DNA of 64,000 nt. Source: an uncultured Clostridia bacterium (GTDB taxonomy: Bacteria > Bacillota > Clostridia > TANB77 > CAG-508). The notes under the pieces are model-generated. The model made no database searches. It was not told the origin of the DNA and worked only from the letters and a program-made list of their open reading frames with translations. Within the stretch, counting starts at the first letter, position 1; each line of letters starts with the position of its first letter. Positions 26,789 through 35,909 of this stretch are shown here, piece by piece. The DNA is taken from positions 17,916 through 81,915 of the forward strand of contig CAKPCF010000005.1 in NCBI GenBank assembly GCA_934141445.1, read 5' to 3'. A program made the position numbers and the translations under genes.

Positions 26789-27958
26789 ATGAGCATATTT
26801 AATACAGAAAAAGAAGAAGAAAAAGGCTTATATAGCGTAATAAAAAACGATAGACCATTTGATGAATTAGTATGGAAAGCACCTATTGAAGATTTTAATA
26901 CAAATACTCAAGTAATAGTAATGGAATCAGAAGAAGCTTTATTTGTAAAAGATGGAATAGTTGTTGAAACACTTGGTGGTGGTAGACATACTCTTAATAC
27001 AGCTAATTATCCATTTATAGAAAAATTGCAAAAAGTGGTTTCAGGAGGAACAAGTCCTTATAGTTGTCAAATATATTTTATAGATAAAGCTCATAAATTG
27101 GAATTATTATGGGGAACTGATTCTCCAATACAGATGAGAGATGCTGAATATAATTTTGCAGTAGGAGTAAGAGCTAGAGGAAGTTATTCAATACAAGTAA
27201 ATGATGCTAAAAAGTTTTTTGTAAAATTAGTTGGAAATACATTTTCATTTACTAAAGAGGAACTAAATAATAGATTTAGGTCAGCATTTCAAATGAAAAT
27301 AAAAACAATTGTTGCAACTGCAATGAAAAATAGTCATTTAACAATTTTAGATATGAATACAGAACTTGAAACAATTAGCAAGATGGCTGAAACAGAACTT
27401 GCAGAAGTTTTAGATGAGTATGGTATAAGATTAGTTAATTTCTATGTTTCAGATATTTCAATACCTGAAAATGACCCAAACTATGCAATAATAAATTCAG
27501 CTTATGCAAATTCTCATGCAAAAAATATTGAAGCTAAAATAGAAGGCGATAATTGGGGCAAATTTACAGCAAAAGAACTTTTAAAAGATATTGCGAATAA
27601 TCCAAATGCTGGTGGAGCAGCTGCAATGGGAGCTGGAATAGGTGTTGGAGCAGCATCTGCTGGAATATTTAATAATCTAGCAGGACAATTATTTTCACCA
27701 ATGTCTGGTAATCAAACACAGACAAATAATGTTAATCAACCACCAAGAGCTTCAAGATTTGCACCAAAAGCAGTAGTTCAACCAGAAAAAAATAAAACTA
27801 TTAAATGTCCTGAATGTGGACATGAATTACAAGAAGGCAGTAAGTTTTGCATGAACTGCGGAGCGAAAATTGAAGAAATAAAATGCAAAAATTGTGGTGC
27901 TAAATTAGATGCAGGTGCGAAATTTTGTCCTGAATGTGGAACAAGGAGGGAAGAATAA
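26789..27958 (+). CDS. SPFH-domain protein with C-terminal zinc ribbons (YdjI-like)
   Basis: This 389-residue protein has an SPFH/Band-7-type core over ~25-260 ('PFDELVWKAP', 'VKDGIVVETLGGGRH', 'FAVGVRARGSYSIQV'), a Gly/Ala-rich linker ('GAGIGVGAASAGIF') and two zinc ribbons at the end with four CxxC pairs (CPEC, CMNC, CKNC, CPEC). Bacillus YdjI has the same layout and sits with PspA-like YdjF and zinc-ribbon YdjG. SPFH proteins assemble on membranes. The ATG at 26789 is 9 bases after GAAAGGA. The stop overlaps the next start by one base. Confidence 0.82.
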   Translation: MSIFNTEKEEEKGLYSVIKNDRPFDELVWKAPIEDFNTNTQVIVMESEEALFVKDGIVVETLGGGRHTLNTANYPFIEKLQKVVSGGTSPYSCQIYFIDKAHKLELLWGTDSPIQMRDAEYNFAVGVRARGSYSIQVNDAKKFFVKLVGNTFSFTKEELNNRFRSAFQMKIKTIVATAMKNSHLTILDMNTELETISKMAETELAEVLDEYGIRLVNFYVSDISIPENDPNYAIINSAYANSHAKNIEAKIEGDNWGKFTAKELLKDIANNPNAGGAAAMGAGIGVGAASAGIFNNLAGQLFSPMSGNQTQTNNVNQPPRASRFAPKAVVQPEKNKTIKCPECGHELQEGSKFCMNCGAKIEEIKCKNCGAKLDAGAKFCPECGTRREE

Positions 27959-28620
27959 TGAAAAATAATAAAATATTATTTGGAATTATATGTGCAGTAG
28001 CTTTGATAATGGTTAATGTTGTTGTATTTACTACAGTAAAAGATTTCAATACAGCAAGATGTATTAACATTGGATTTTTAAATTTATCAGTAATAATTGC
28101 TCTTTTCTTTACAATTATGTTTGGAAAAAAAGATTATAAATTTATGAATTATTCAAGATTGCCAATTGTTGCACTATATTTTTTATTAACATTTTTAATA
28201 AGTACAATATTTATTATATGTAATTTAAAAAATATAACAGTTACAATAGTAACTCAAATTATATTATTAGGATTATTTATTATTGCAATGGCTTCAAATA
28301 CAATGGCAAATAATTCTTCTGAAAATTCTTTGGAGAAAGATAAAACAAATTATAATAAAGTTAGTGATATGACTACTAGACTAAATACACTTTTGAAAAA
28401 TATAAGTGATAGAGAAGTCTATAAAAAAGTTGAAAAAGCTTATGATGATGTAAAAAGTACTAAAATAAATATAAGTGAAGATACTTCACAAATTGATAGT
28501 GAGATATTACAAGCTATTGCTATTTTAGAAAATAATATTCAAAATAATGCTTACAATGTAATAGATGAACAAATAAATAAAATACATAGTTTAATAATAA
28601 CAAGAAATCAGATGAAGTAA
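27958..28620 (+). CDS. Small membrane protein with cytoplasmic helical tail
   Basis: This 220-residue protein has about four membrane segments in its first ~115 residues and a charged helical tail (~120-220). No family is recognised. The ribosome site AAGGAGG lies inside the end of the SPFH gene, and the start overlaps its stop by one base, so translation is coupled. It may be a membrane partner of the SPFH or zinc-ribbon proteins. Confidence 0.65.
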   Translation: MKNNKILFGIICAVALIMVNVVVFTTVKDFNTARCINIGFLNLSVIIALFFTIMFGKKDYKFMNYSRLPIVALYFLLTFLISTIFIICNLKNITVTIVTQIILLGLFIIAMASNTMANNSSENSLEKDKTNYNKVSDMTTRLNTLLKNISDREVYKKVEKAYDDVKSTKINISEDTSQIDSEILQAIAILENNIQNNAYNVIDEQINKIHSLIITRNQMK

Positions 28621-28658
28621 TATAAAAAGAACACAAGTGTAAAATGGGGGAAAATCAA

Positions 28659-29462
28659 GTGATAAAACTAAAAGATGCTAAATGTCCTAACTGCGGGGCT
28701 AATATGCAAGTAAATGACAAATTGGAGAGTACAATATGCCAGTATTGTGGAAGCCAGGTAGTAATAGAAGAGGCTATAGAAAAGTATAAATTAGAAATTT
28801 CAGGAAAAGTTGAAGTTGATGGTATAAATTCTATTAGTAAATTATATAAAAATGCTGAAAGCTATATAAAATTAGAAGATTATAAAAGTGCATTAAACAC
28901 ATATTATCAAATTATTAGAGATAATCCAGAAGAGATTGAAGCGTATAAAGGTGTTTTATTAACTATTTCAAGAAACATGACTCTTACTGGAAGCACAAGT
29001 TATCCTAGTTGCTGGTCACGTGAAATAGAAACATATCCTAATTATATAACAAAATTAGATAAAAAATCAGAATATAAAGATTTTGTAGAAAAGTTTAATA
29101 AATATATAGAAGAACAATCTAAAATACAAGATAATGAAATAGAAGTGAATAATATTAAACGTATGATAGAAGATTTGAAATTGTTTACAGATGGACTTAA
29201 TTTTAAAACTGAGTATGAAAAGGCAATTTCAGCAAGTGACAAAATTATAAAAAGATATGATGAATTAGATGAAAATTATAAGTCAAGGCTAAGTGATAGC
29301 ATACAAGAAATAAAAACTTTTCGTGGAAAAGTAATAAAAGAAAGAAAATTTTTTAATCATGGTATAGGACTAGTTGCTAAATGGTATCTTATCCTTCAAG
29401 TAGGAGGCGGTTTAATAGTCATGATTTCAGAATTTATTTCAAGGTCTATTACGGGTAAATAA
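28659..29462 (+). CDS. Zinc-ribbon protein with C-terminal membrane segment
   Basis: The first ~50 residues form a zinc ribbon with CPNC and CQYC, followed by 'EEAIEKYKLEISGKVEVDG'. The middle has TPR-like helices ('SALNTYYQIIRDNPEEIEAYKG'), and there is a hydrophobic segment near the end. The total is 267 residues from GTG 28659, chosen because GGGGGA lies upstream and the resulting N-terminus (MIKLKDAKCP) matches the paralogue MVKLKDAKCP at 29481. An ATG at 28644 lacks a ribosome site. Confidence 0.7.
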   Translation: MIKLKDAKCPNCGANMQVNDKLESTICQYCGSQVVIEEAIEKYKLEISGKVEVDGINSISKLYKNAESYIKLEDYKSALNTYYQIIRDNPEEIEAYKGVLLTISRNMTLTGSTSYPSCWSREIETYPNYITKLDKKSEYKDFVEKFNKYIEEQSKIQDNEIEVNNIKRMIEDLKLFTDGLNFKTEYEKAISASDKIIKRYDELDENYKSRLSDSIQEIKTFRGKVIKERKFFNHGIGLVAKWYLILQVGGGLIVMISEFISRSITGK

Positions 29463-29480
29463 AAATAGGAGGAAAATAAA

Positions 29481-30683
29481 ATGGTAAAATTAAAAGATGC
29501 AAAATGCCCTAATTGTGGAGCAAATATTCAAGTAAATGATAAATTGGAGAATACAATATGTCAATATTGTGGAAGTCAAGTAGTGATAGAAGAGGCAATA
29601 GAAAAATATAAATTAGAGATTTCTGGAAAAGTTGAAGTTGATGGTATAAAAGGCAGAAATACTAAATTAGAACAAGCTAAAAAACATATGAAGATTGAAG
29701 AATATGATATAGCAAAAGGCATATTACAAGAGATAATTAGAGAGGATAGTTTAGATGTAGAAGCATATATTGAATTAGTAAAAGTAGATATTGAACTTCT
29801 AAAAAAATCTAATTTTAATGAAAATTCTTCAAATTTAACAAATTATGCTGGTTGGAACTTGTATGATGAAATTTTGAGTTGTTATGATAGAATTAAGAAA
29901 ATAAGTGAAAAAGATAATATTGATGAAGAATTTGGCAAATATAACAATGATTTACAACATTATTTTGAACTAAAAAAGAGAATTGAAGAGGAAGAAAAAG
30001 AATTAGCAGAATATACAGCAAAATTAAATAAATTTTATGAAGAAACTGGAAGAATTGCACCAGAATGTCAAGAATCATGGTTGAAAAATATTGTAGGAAA
30101 ATATTTTGAAATTTCAAAATCTACAACAGAATATTGTCAACATCCGGTAAATGGTACATATTATAATGATACATATAGAATGACAAGGTTTAATAGAATT
30201 ACAAGAGATGGAATTCTTGCAGGAAGATATTTGAAATCTACTAGAACATATACAAATAATCCATTACATGCTGAATTATATAGTACATTTGCTACAACAA
30301 TGACTATGGAACAAATAAGAAATAATATTAAGGAAATTGAAGGAGTAACACCTGAATATATAAGAATTTCAAGAGAAAAAACAAATAAAGTTATAAATAA
30401 AAATAATAAAAAGCTTAATAGAGAAGGTACAATTTTAAATGCAAAAGGCAAGCTTATACAAATCAGAATGTATATAGACTATGCAATAATTGCTATTTTA
30501 GTAATTCTTACTATTACAGCAATATTTACTGATGGTTTTGGTACAGCTTTGGCATTGGGAATATTCTTAGATAGTTGGCTTATATACTGGCTTGTAGAAA
30601 GAATACAAGACCATAAAATGGATTTGAGCATAAATGATAGTGATAAGAGAATTAACAAAGGCAGTAAAAGAGATAATGTATAA
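29481..30683 (+). CDS. Zinc-ribbon protein with C-terminal membrane hairpin
   Basis: This 400-residue protein begins with a zinc ribbon and helix that are nearly identical to residues 1-53 of the preceding protein. TPR-like helices follow ('AKGILQEIIREDSLDVEAYIEL'), then a Tyr/Thr-rich region ('YCQHPVNGTYYNDTYRMT') and two membrane segments near 335-375. Function is unknown. It is the last gene of the ATPase-SPFH run and is closed by a strong terminator. Confidence 0.7.
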   Translation: MVKLKDAKCPNCGANIQVNDKLENTICQYCGSQVVIEEAIEKYKLEISGKVEVDGIKGRNTKLEQAKKHMKIEEYDIAKGILQEIIREDSLDVEAYIELVKVDIELLKKSNFNENSSNLTNYAGWNLYDEILSCYDRIKKISEKDNIDEEFGKYNNDLQHYFELKKRIEEEEKELAEYTAKLNKFYEETGRIAPECQESWLKNIVGKYFEISKSTTEYCQHPVNGTYYNDTYRMTRFNRITRDGILAGRYLKSTRTYTNNPLHAELYSTFATTMTMEQIRNNIKEIEGVTPEYIRISREKTNKVINKNNKKLNREGTILNAKGKLIQIRMYIDYAIIAILVILTITAIFTDGFGTALALGIFLDSWLIYWLVERIQDHKMDLSINDSDKRINKGSKRDNV

Positions 30684-30695
30684 TTAGTAGATTGA

Positions 30696-30750
30696 TTTTG
30701 ACAATCATACCGATATGACACATAATATGGGTATGGTTGTCAAAAATTTT
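30696..30750 (+). terminator. Terminator after the ATPase-SPFH-zinc-ribbon run
   Basis: A 16-bp stem pairs TTTTGACAATCATACC (30696-30711) with GGTATGGTTGTCAAAA (30730-30745), with one G-U pair, and is followed by ATTTTT. Confidence 0.85.
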
Positions 30751-30854
30751 TAACCAATTTTTATTGAATAGAGCAATATTTTGTGTGACTGATTTTTATA
30801 ATAAAATGAAAATCTTATAATTGTTAGTGAAAAAATTCTTAAAACTACTACACA

Positions 30855-30886
30855 AAATAAAAAATATATGTTAGAATATAGATTGC
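30855..30886 (+). promoter_or_regulatory. Probable promoter of yebC
   Basis: CTACACAAAA is followed 18 bp later by TAGAAT. Box and spacing match the promoter of the leader ORF near 23434-23458, so both may be read by the same sigma factor. Confidence 0.45.
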
Positions 30887-30916
30887 AAAAATAAGAAATT
30901 AAAAGGAGGAAAAAAA

Positions 30917-31642
30917 ATGTCGGGACATAGCAAATGGCATAATATACAAGCCAAAAAAGGAAAAGCTGATGCAGCAAGAGGAAAAATATTTACAAAATTA
31001 GGAAGAGAGTTACTAATAGCAGTAAAACAAGGTGGACCTGATCCTTCTGGAAATTCAAAATTAAAAGATGTTATAGCAAAATGTAAGGCAAATAATATGC
31101 CAAATGATACAATTAACAATGCAATCAAAAAAGCATCTGGAGAAGGAAGCAATGAAACTTATGAAGAAATTACTTATGAAGGATATGGCACAAATGGTGT
31201 TGCTGTAATTGTAAATGCTTCTACAAATAATAAAAATAGAACAGCTGCAGATGTTAGACATGTATTTGATAAAGCAGGTGGAAATTTAGGCACATCTGGT
31301 TGTGTATCATATATGTTTGATAAAAAAGGTGTTATTGTCATTGAAAAAGAAGATTGCCCACTTGGAGAAGATGATTTAATGCTTCTTGCAATTGATAGTG
31401 GTGCAGAAGACTTTGTATCTGAAGAAGAAGTTTACCAAATAACAACAGCTCCAGCAGATTTTACATCTGTAATGGAAAAATTAGGAGAAAACGGAATTAA
31501 ATTTTTAGAAGCTGGAATTCAAATGGTACCAAGCACTTATGTATCATTAGATGAAAAATCAGCAGAAAAAATGCAAAGACTTATCGACAATCTTGAAGAA
31601 TTAGATGATGTATTAGAAGTATTCCATAACTGGGAAGAATAA
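30917..31642 (+). CDS. YebC/PmpR-family protein
   Basis: This 241-residue protein starts with the diagnostic 'MSGHSKWHNIQAKKGKADA' and keeps full family length, with 'VRHVFDKAGGNLGTSGCVSYMF' in the middle. YebC proteins have been described as DNA-binding regulators and, more recently, as ribosome-associated factors that relieve stalling at proline-rich sequences. An AAAGGAGG site precedes the ATG. It is monocistronic, between terminators. Confidence 0.95.
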   Translation: MSGHSKWHNIQAKKGKADAARGKIFTKLGRELLIAVKQGGPDPSGNSKLKDVIAKCKANNMPNDTINNAIKKASGEGSNETYEEITYEGYGTNGVAVIVNASTNNKNRTAADVRHVFDKAGGNLGTSGCVSYMFDKKGVIVIEKEDCPLGEDDLMLLAIDSGAEDFVSEEEVYQITTAPADFTSVMEKLGENGIKFLEAGIQMVPSTYVSLDEKSAEKMQRLIDNLEELDDVLEVFHNWEE

Positions 31643-31700
31643 TACATATTAAATTTATATAGAAAATAATAGGCTATTTAAGTTTAGTCTATATATAAAA

Positions 31701-31733
31701 TGGGCTTTATATTAAAATTTAAAGCCCACTTTT
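31701..31733 (+). terminator. Terminator after yebC
   Basis: The perfect 9-bp stem TGGGCTTTA / TAAAGCCCA is followed by CTTTTTC. Confidence 0.7.
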
Positions 31734-31791
31734 TCTATAAAGATTAAATTTCTTATTAGAAATTTGGGTAATAAAAACATTGGAGCAAAAG

Positions 31792-33316
31792 ATGAAAAAA
31801 TTAAAGAAATTTTTTGAAATAATGGTAGAAACCTTAGCTTTAGTATTATTTATTGTTTTAGCACTATTTATTGGTAGCAAACATGAACCTTGGGCTGATG
31901 AAGCACAAGCATGGCTACTTGCAAGAGATACTACAATTCCAGAACTGCTACAAAATTATATGGGATATGAAGGAAGCCCAGCACTTTGGCACTTGATTTT
32001 AAAGGCTTTTATTAGCTTAGGGTGGCGATATCAGTATTACTATATAATTCCAATTATTTTTTCGGTAATTGGAGTTGCAATTCTTGAATATAAAACTAAT
32101 TTACCATTATATATAAAAATAATATTACCATTTACATACTATATATTTTATCAATATTCAATTGTTGCAAGGAGTTATTGTTTAATTTTTCCAACTTTAA
32201 TGTATATAGCAATTTTATACAAAAAGAAACTAGAAAAACCATTTTTATTTGGCTTACGGAGTAGCTGTATTACTTAGTATTTCATCACATACTTGCATTT
32301 TAGCAGCTTGTATTTCATTTGTATATGGTTTGCAAGTTTTAGGACTTACTTATAATTATATAAAAAGCAAAAAATCAAAGCTATTAGTTAAAGAAAATAT
32401 TAAAACAAGCAAAGTAGTGAAAAATTGGATAGTAATAGTTTTACTATTTTCACTTTTTCTTGTAACTGCATATTATGTTAGAACTCCATCTGACCATGTA
32501 GAATTTAAAAATAGTGAATATAGAAAATGGGAATGGGCATTAACAGTTATATCAGACTGTTTAGTTACTAATGGAAATAATCTTTTAACTTGCAGTATAG
32601 TTACTGCTTTTACTGTGATTGTAAGTTTTTTTGTATACTTTAGAGATAAAAGATATTTTGAATTTTTATTATATGTATTACCTGTATATTTATTTTTGAG
32701 TTTCTTTTATTGTAATAAATGGCATATAGGAATAGTTTTTGAAATAATATTATTTGCACTAATAATTCATGGTAAATTGGATAAAAATAATAATGACAAA
32801 ACAATAAAATTCTTGTTTTTAATTGTTTGCTTTATACAAATTTTTTATTCATATAAAACCTGTAGATATGATTATTATTATCAATATTCTGCAGCTAAAA
32901 ACATAGTAGAATTTATAAATAACAATAATGGTTATAAGGATATGAAAATATATGGTATTGGTTATAGCGCTACTGCAATAGAACCATATTTTCCAAAGAA
33001 CATATTTTCAAATAAACTTAATAATAAAGGATTTTATTCATGGAGAGAAAATGAGCCAGATTACATGACTCTGGAAGAAATGAAAGATGATTTGCCAGAT
33101 ATTTTAATTGTTTCAACTTTATCTAGTCAAGCATATTTTACTTTAATGAATAGAGTGGAAGTTACAAAATTATATGAAAAATATTATTTCGAAGGCGAAA
33201 CTTATGTAAAGAATTCAGTATATGAAAATGAAGGTTTTTATGTATATGTTTCTAATAAAGTTTTAAGCTACAATAAAGATTATCAAAATACGGAAGTTGT
33301 AATATTACCAGAATAA
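31792..33316 (+). pseudogene. Polytopic membrane glycosyltransferase (GT39-like) interrupted by a frameshift
   Basis: Two overlapping reading frames encode one protein. The first (from ATG 31792 behind GGAG) carries 'HEPWADEAQAWLLARD', the acidic motif of GT39-type membrane glycosyltransferases, and ends at 32277. The second continues from about 32249 with 'LAYGVAVLLSISSHT' to 33316. Removing one T from the T5 run at 32242-32246 joins them as '...EKPFYLAYGVAV...', a smooth polytopic membrane protein of ~508 residues. This could be a true mutation, slippage or a sequencing error. The joined protein would use a polyprenyl-phosphate sugar donor outside the membrane. Confidence 0.75.
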
Positions 33317-33391
33317 AACAAAAATACTAGTTATGGAAAATGACTAGTATTTTTTTGAATTTTAAAATGTTAGCAATTGACAATAAGTCTA

Positions 33392-33420
33392 GTATAAATT
33401 GGAAAAATACGAGCATAATG
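33392..33420 (+). promoter_or_regulatory. Forespore-type (sigma-G/sigma-F) promoter of gpr
   Basis: GTATA (33392-33396), a 17-bp spacer and CATAATG (33414-33420) match the Bacillus sigma-G consensus with one mismatch, and sigma-F nearly as well. No sigma-A promoter is evident in this gap. Confidence 0.6.
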
Positions 33421-33453
33421 ATAAATGAAAAATATTTTAAAGAGGTGGTCATT

Positions 33454-34389
33454 ATGTTTTTTCGTACTGATATGGCAATAGAAAGAAGAGATATTTTTAG
33501 GAAAGCAAATAAATTAGAAACAGAGATTCCTGGTATTGAGTGTAATGAAGAAAATCTGGAAAATATGAAAATTACAAGAGTGGAGATAAAAACAAAAGAA
33601 GGTGAAGAAGCTTTAAATAAGAAAATTGGTAATTATGTTACAATTGATTTAAAGAAAATGAACTATATTCCAGATGAAGAAAAAGAGAAAATAGTTAATA
33701 TATTAAGTAATGAAATAGGAAATATAATAGATAAGCATATTGGAAAAAGTGATGATATTCTAGTAGTTGGATTGGGAAATTTATATTCAACACCAGATGC
33801 ATTGGGCTCAAAAGTTGTAAAAAAAATAGAAATAACAAGACATATAAAAAAATATTTACCACAATATATTGATGAAAATGCGAGAGCAATTAGTGCTATT
33901 GCACCAGGTGTTTTAGGAACTACAGGAATTGAAACATTGGAATTTGTAAAAGGAATTGTTGAAAATATTAAACCAAAACTTGTTTTAGTAATTGATAGTT
34001 TATGTTCTAAAAGTGTTGACAGAATTAGTAAATCAATACAACTTTCAGATACAGGGATTGTTCCTGGTGGTGGTGTTGGAAATGCAAGGCTTGAACTTAC
34101 TAAAGAAACTTTGAAAGTGCCGGTTGTAGCTTTAGGAATACCAACGGTTATAGATGCAGTTACATTGGTAGAAGATGGAATAGATATTTGGCTCAATAAT
34201 CTGGAAAATACTAAAAATAATGATATTGTAGAAGAAATTGTTAATGTAAGAAATTTTGCAGAAAATAATGAATCAAATTCTATAAAAAATGCTTTAATAC
34301 CAACTGATTTAAACTTTATTGTCACACCAAAAGAAATTGATGAACTAATAGAAAATATGACTGAAATTGTAGCTTGCCGGTATAAATAA
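33454..34389 (+). CDS. gpr: Germination protease (SASP-degrading)
   Basis: This 311-residue protein matches the GPR family along its length: 'VVGLGNLYSTPDALGSKVV', 'AIAPGVLGTTGIET', 'VIDSLCSKSVDRISKSIQLSDTGI' and 'GGGVGNAR'. GPR is made as a zymogen in the forespore and degrades small acid-soluble proteins during germination. ATG 33454 is chosen because AGAGGTGG lies just upstream; the frame is open further to 33340, but that stretch covers the promoter. It indicates an endospore-forming organism. Confidence 0.95.
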   Translation: MFFRTDMAIERRDIFRKANKLETEIPGIECNEENLENMKITRVEIKTKEGEEALNKKIGNYVTIDLKKMNYIPDEEKEKIVNILSNEIGNIIDKHIGKSDDILVVGLGNLYSTPDALGSKVVKKIEITRHIKKYLPQYIDENARAISAIAPGVLGTTGIETLEFVKGIVENIKPKLVLVIDSLCSKSVDRISKSIQLSDTGIVPGGGVGNARLELTKETLKVPVVALGIPTVIDAVTLVEDGIDIWLNNLENTKNNDIVEEIVNVRNFAENNESNSIKNALIPTDLNFIVTPKEIDELIENMTEIVACRYK

Positions 34390-34460
34390 TGGAATATAAA
34401 AATAATTTTGAAATGTGAATAAATGGATTTAAAAATTTGCAAAAATATTTTTATTTTATA

Positions 34461-34489
34461 TTGATTTTTATAGAAAATAATAATATAAT
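34461..34489 (+). promoter_or_regulatory. Sigma-A promoter of rubrerythrin
   Basis: TTGATT (34461-34466), 17 bp and TATAAT (34484-34489). Just downstream an 8-bp inverted repeat AATAGGAA/TTCCTATT (34502-34520) lies before the ribosome site and could be an operator or 5' UTR hairpin. Confidence 0.65.
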
Positions 34490-34541
34490 TGCAATATACA
34501 AAATAGGAACTATTCCTATTTTAAAACAAGGAGGAATTAAA

Positions 34542-35081
34542 ATGGAATTAAAAGGTTCAAAAACAGAGAAGAATTTAATGGATGCTTTTGCAGGAGAGTC
34601 ACAAGCAAGAAATAAATATACTTATTATGCTAGTAAAGCAAAAAAAGAAGGATATGAGCAAATAGCTGCTATATTCCAAGAAACAGCTGATAATGAAAAA
34701 GAACATGCTAAATTATGGTTCAAATTATTACATGATGGTGATATTCCATCTACAGCAACAAATTTAAGTGATGCTGCTGCTGGAGAAAACTATGAATGGA
34801 CAGATATGTATGAAAGAATGGCTAAAGAAGCTAGAGAAGAAGGATTTACAAGAATTGCATACTTATTTGAAGCAGTTGGAAAAATTGAAAAAGAACATGA
34901 AGAAAGATATAAAAAATTATTAGCTAATGTAGAAGAAAAATTAGTATTTAGCAAAGATGGAGATGCAATTTGGAAATGTAGAAATTGTGGACATATTGTA
35001 ATTGGAAAAGAAGCACCAGCAGTTTGCCCAGTTTGTCAACATCCACAATCATTCTTTGAAATTAAAGCAGAAAATTACTAA
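34542..35081 (+). CDS. Rubrerythrin
   Basis: This 179-residue protein has a ferritin-like diiron domain ('AGESQARNKYTYYA', 'EKEHAKLWF', 'KIEKEHEERY') followed by a rubredoxin-like domain with CRNC and CPVC iron ligands. It reduces peroxide in the cytoplasm of anaerobes. The ATG at 34542 follows AAGGAGG; an upstream open extension to 34437 has no ribosome site. Confidence 0.96.
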   Translation: MELKGSKTEKNLMDAFAGESQARNKYTYYASKAKKEGYEQIAAIFQETADNEKEHAKLWFKLLHDGDIPSTATNLSDAAAGENYEWTDMYERMAKEAREEGFTRIAYLFEAVGKIEKEHEERYKKLLANVEEKLVFSKDGDAIWKCRNCGHIVIGKEAPAVCPVCQHPQSFFEIKAENY

Positions 35082-35103
35082 AATTAAATAGTACTGATAT
35101 GAA

Positions 35104-35155
35104 ATGAATCTAAATTATTAGACATGATTTGTTTAATAATTTAGATTCATTTTTT
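35104..35155 (+). terminator. Terminator after rubrerythrin
   Basis: A perfect 17-bp stem pairs 35104-35120 with 35134-35150, followed by a T6 tract. Confidence 0.85.
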
Positions 35156-35283
35156 ATGCAAAAAAATAAAATATATAATCTTACAGCAAATTTAAAAATG
35201 TACTTGCTCCAAAATTTATTGAAATGAATATGATAATATTAAGTTTTTAGTAAATAATAAGTTTGTGAGAGGAGAAAGCAAGT

Positions 35284-35775
35284 ATGAAATCAATATGTAT
35301 AAAAACAAATGATTTAAGCAAAATAGATTATTTACTAGAAGAATTAGATGAAATATCAATGGATAAAATGTATTTATCAAGCTATAAATTTAAAATATTT
35401 CAAAATGTTATTATTCATTATAGTGGAGAATATAAAAAAGAGTTTTTAGAAATAGTAGCAAGTAAAATTGCAAATTTGATAGAAAAATTTTACCAAGATA
35501 AAATTATAAAAAATGATATAAAAGAAAATTATTTTTATTTGGAAGAAGAAGAACAAGAAGCAATTCTTCGTATAACTAAGAAAATTATTGAATCTCCAGA
35601 ATGTACATTAAATTGCAATAAAGATATATTAGCCACAATAATTTATAATTATTTTATAGATAATAAGACAATGATTTTAGAAGGTTTTGTTAAATTTAGG
35701 ATAAATGAGTATAGAAAAATGTTATCATATATTATAGAATTATCAGTTTTTAATTACTTGAATTTGACGGTATAG
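35284..35775 (+). CDS. YtxC-like sporulation protein (short form)
   Basis: This 163-residue protein ends with the pattern 'ILEGFVKFRINEYRKMLSYIIELSVFNYL', which resembles the conserved C-terminus of the YtxC sporulation family. It is shorter than Bacillus YtxC, missing part of the N-terminal half. No membrane segment is seen. The role in sporulation is not characterised in the family. It is monocistronic. The assignment rests mainly on the C-terminal third. Confidence 0.6.
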   Translation: MKSICIKTNDLSKIDYLLEELDEISMDKMYLSSYKFKIFQNVIIHYSGEYKKEFLEIVASKIANLIEKFYQDKIIKNDIKENYFYLEEEEQEAILRITKKIIESPECTLNCNKDILATIIYNYFIDNKTMILEGFVKFRINEYRKMLSYIIELSVFNYLNLTV

Positions 35776-35842
35776 ATTTGTTTTTATGGTGCGACAGTGT
35801 CATAGATGAATCATATTAATTATTAAGCTTTTGGCTAAAGAA

Positions 35843-35872
35843 TTGACACTTTACAAATAATAGAGTTATAAT
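35843..35872 (+). promoter_or_regulatory. Sigma-A promoter of the TraX-family gene
   Basis: Consensus TTGACA (35843-35848), an 18-bp spacer and TATAAT (35867-35872). Confidence 0.7.
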
Positions 35873-35909
35873 ATTAAACTAGTAAAGAATAAAAAACGAA
35901 AGAGGAAAA

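Noticed and set aside
33663..34442. 259-codon open frame on the minus strand
   Set aside because: It lies wholly opposite gpr, has no ribosome site and gives a Ser/Ile/Phe-rich translation typical of the reverse of AT-rich coding sequence.
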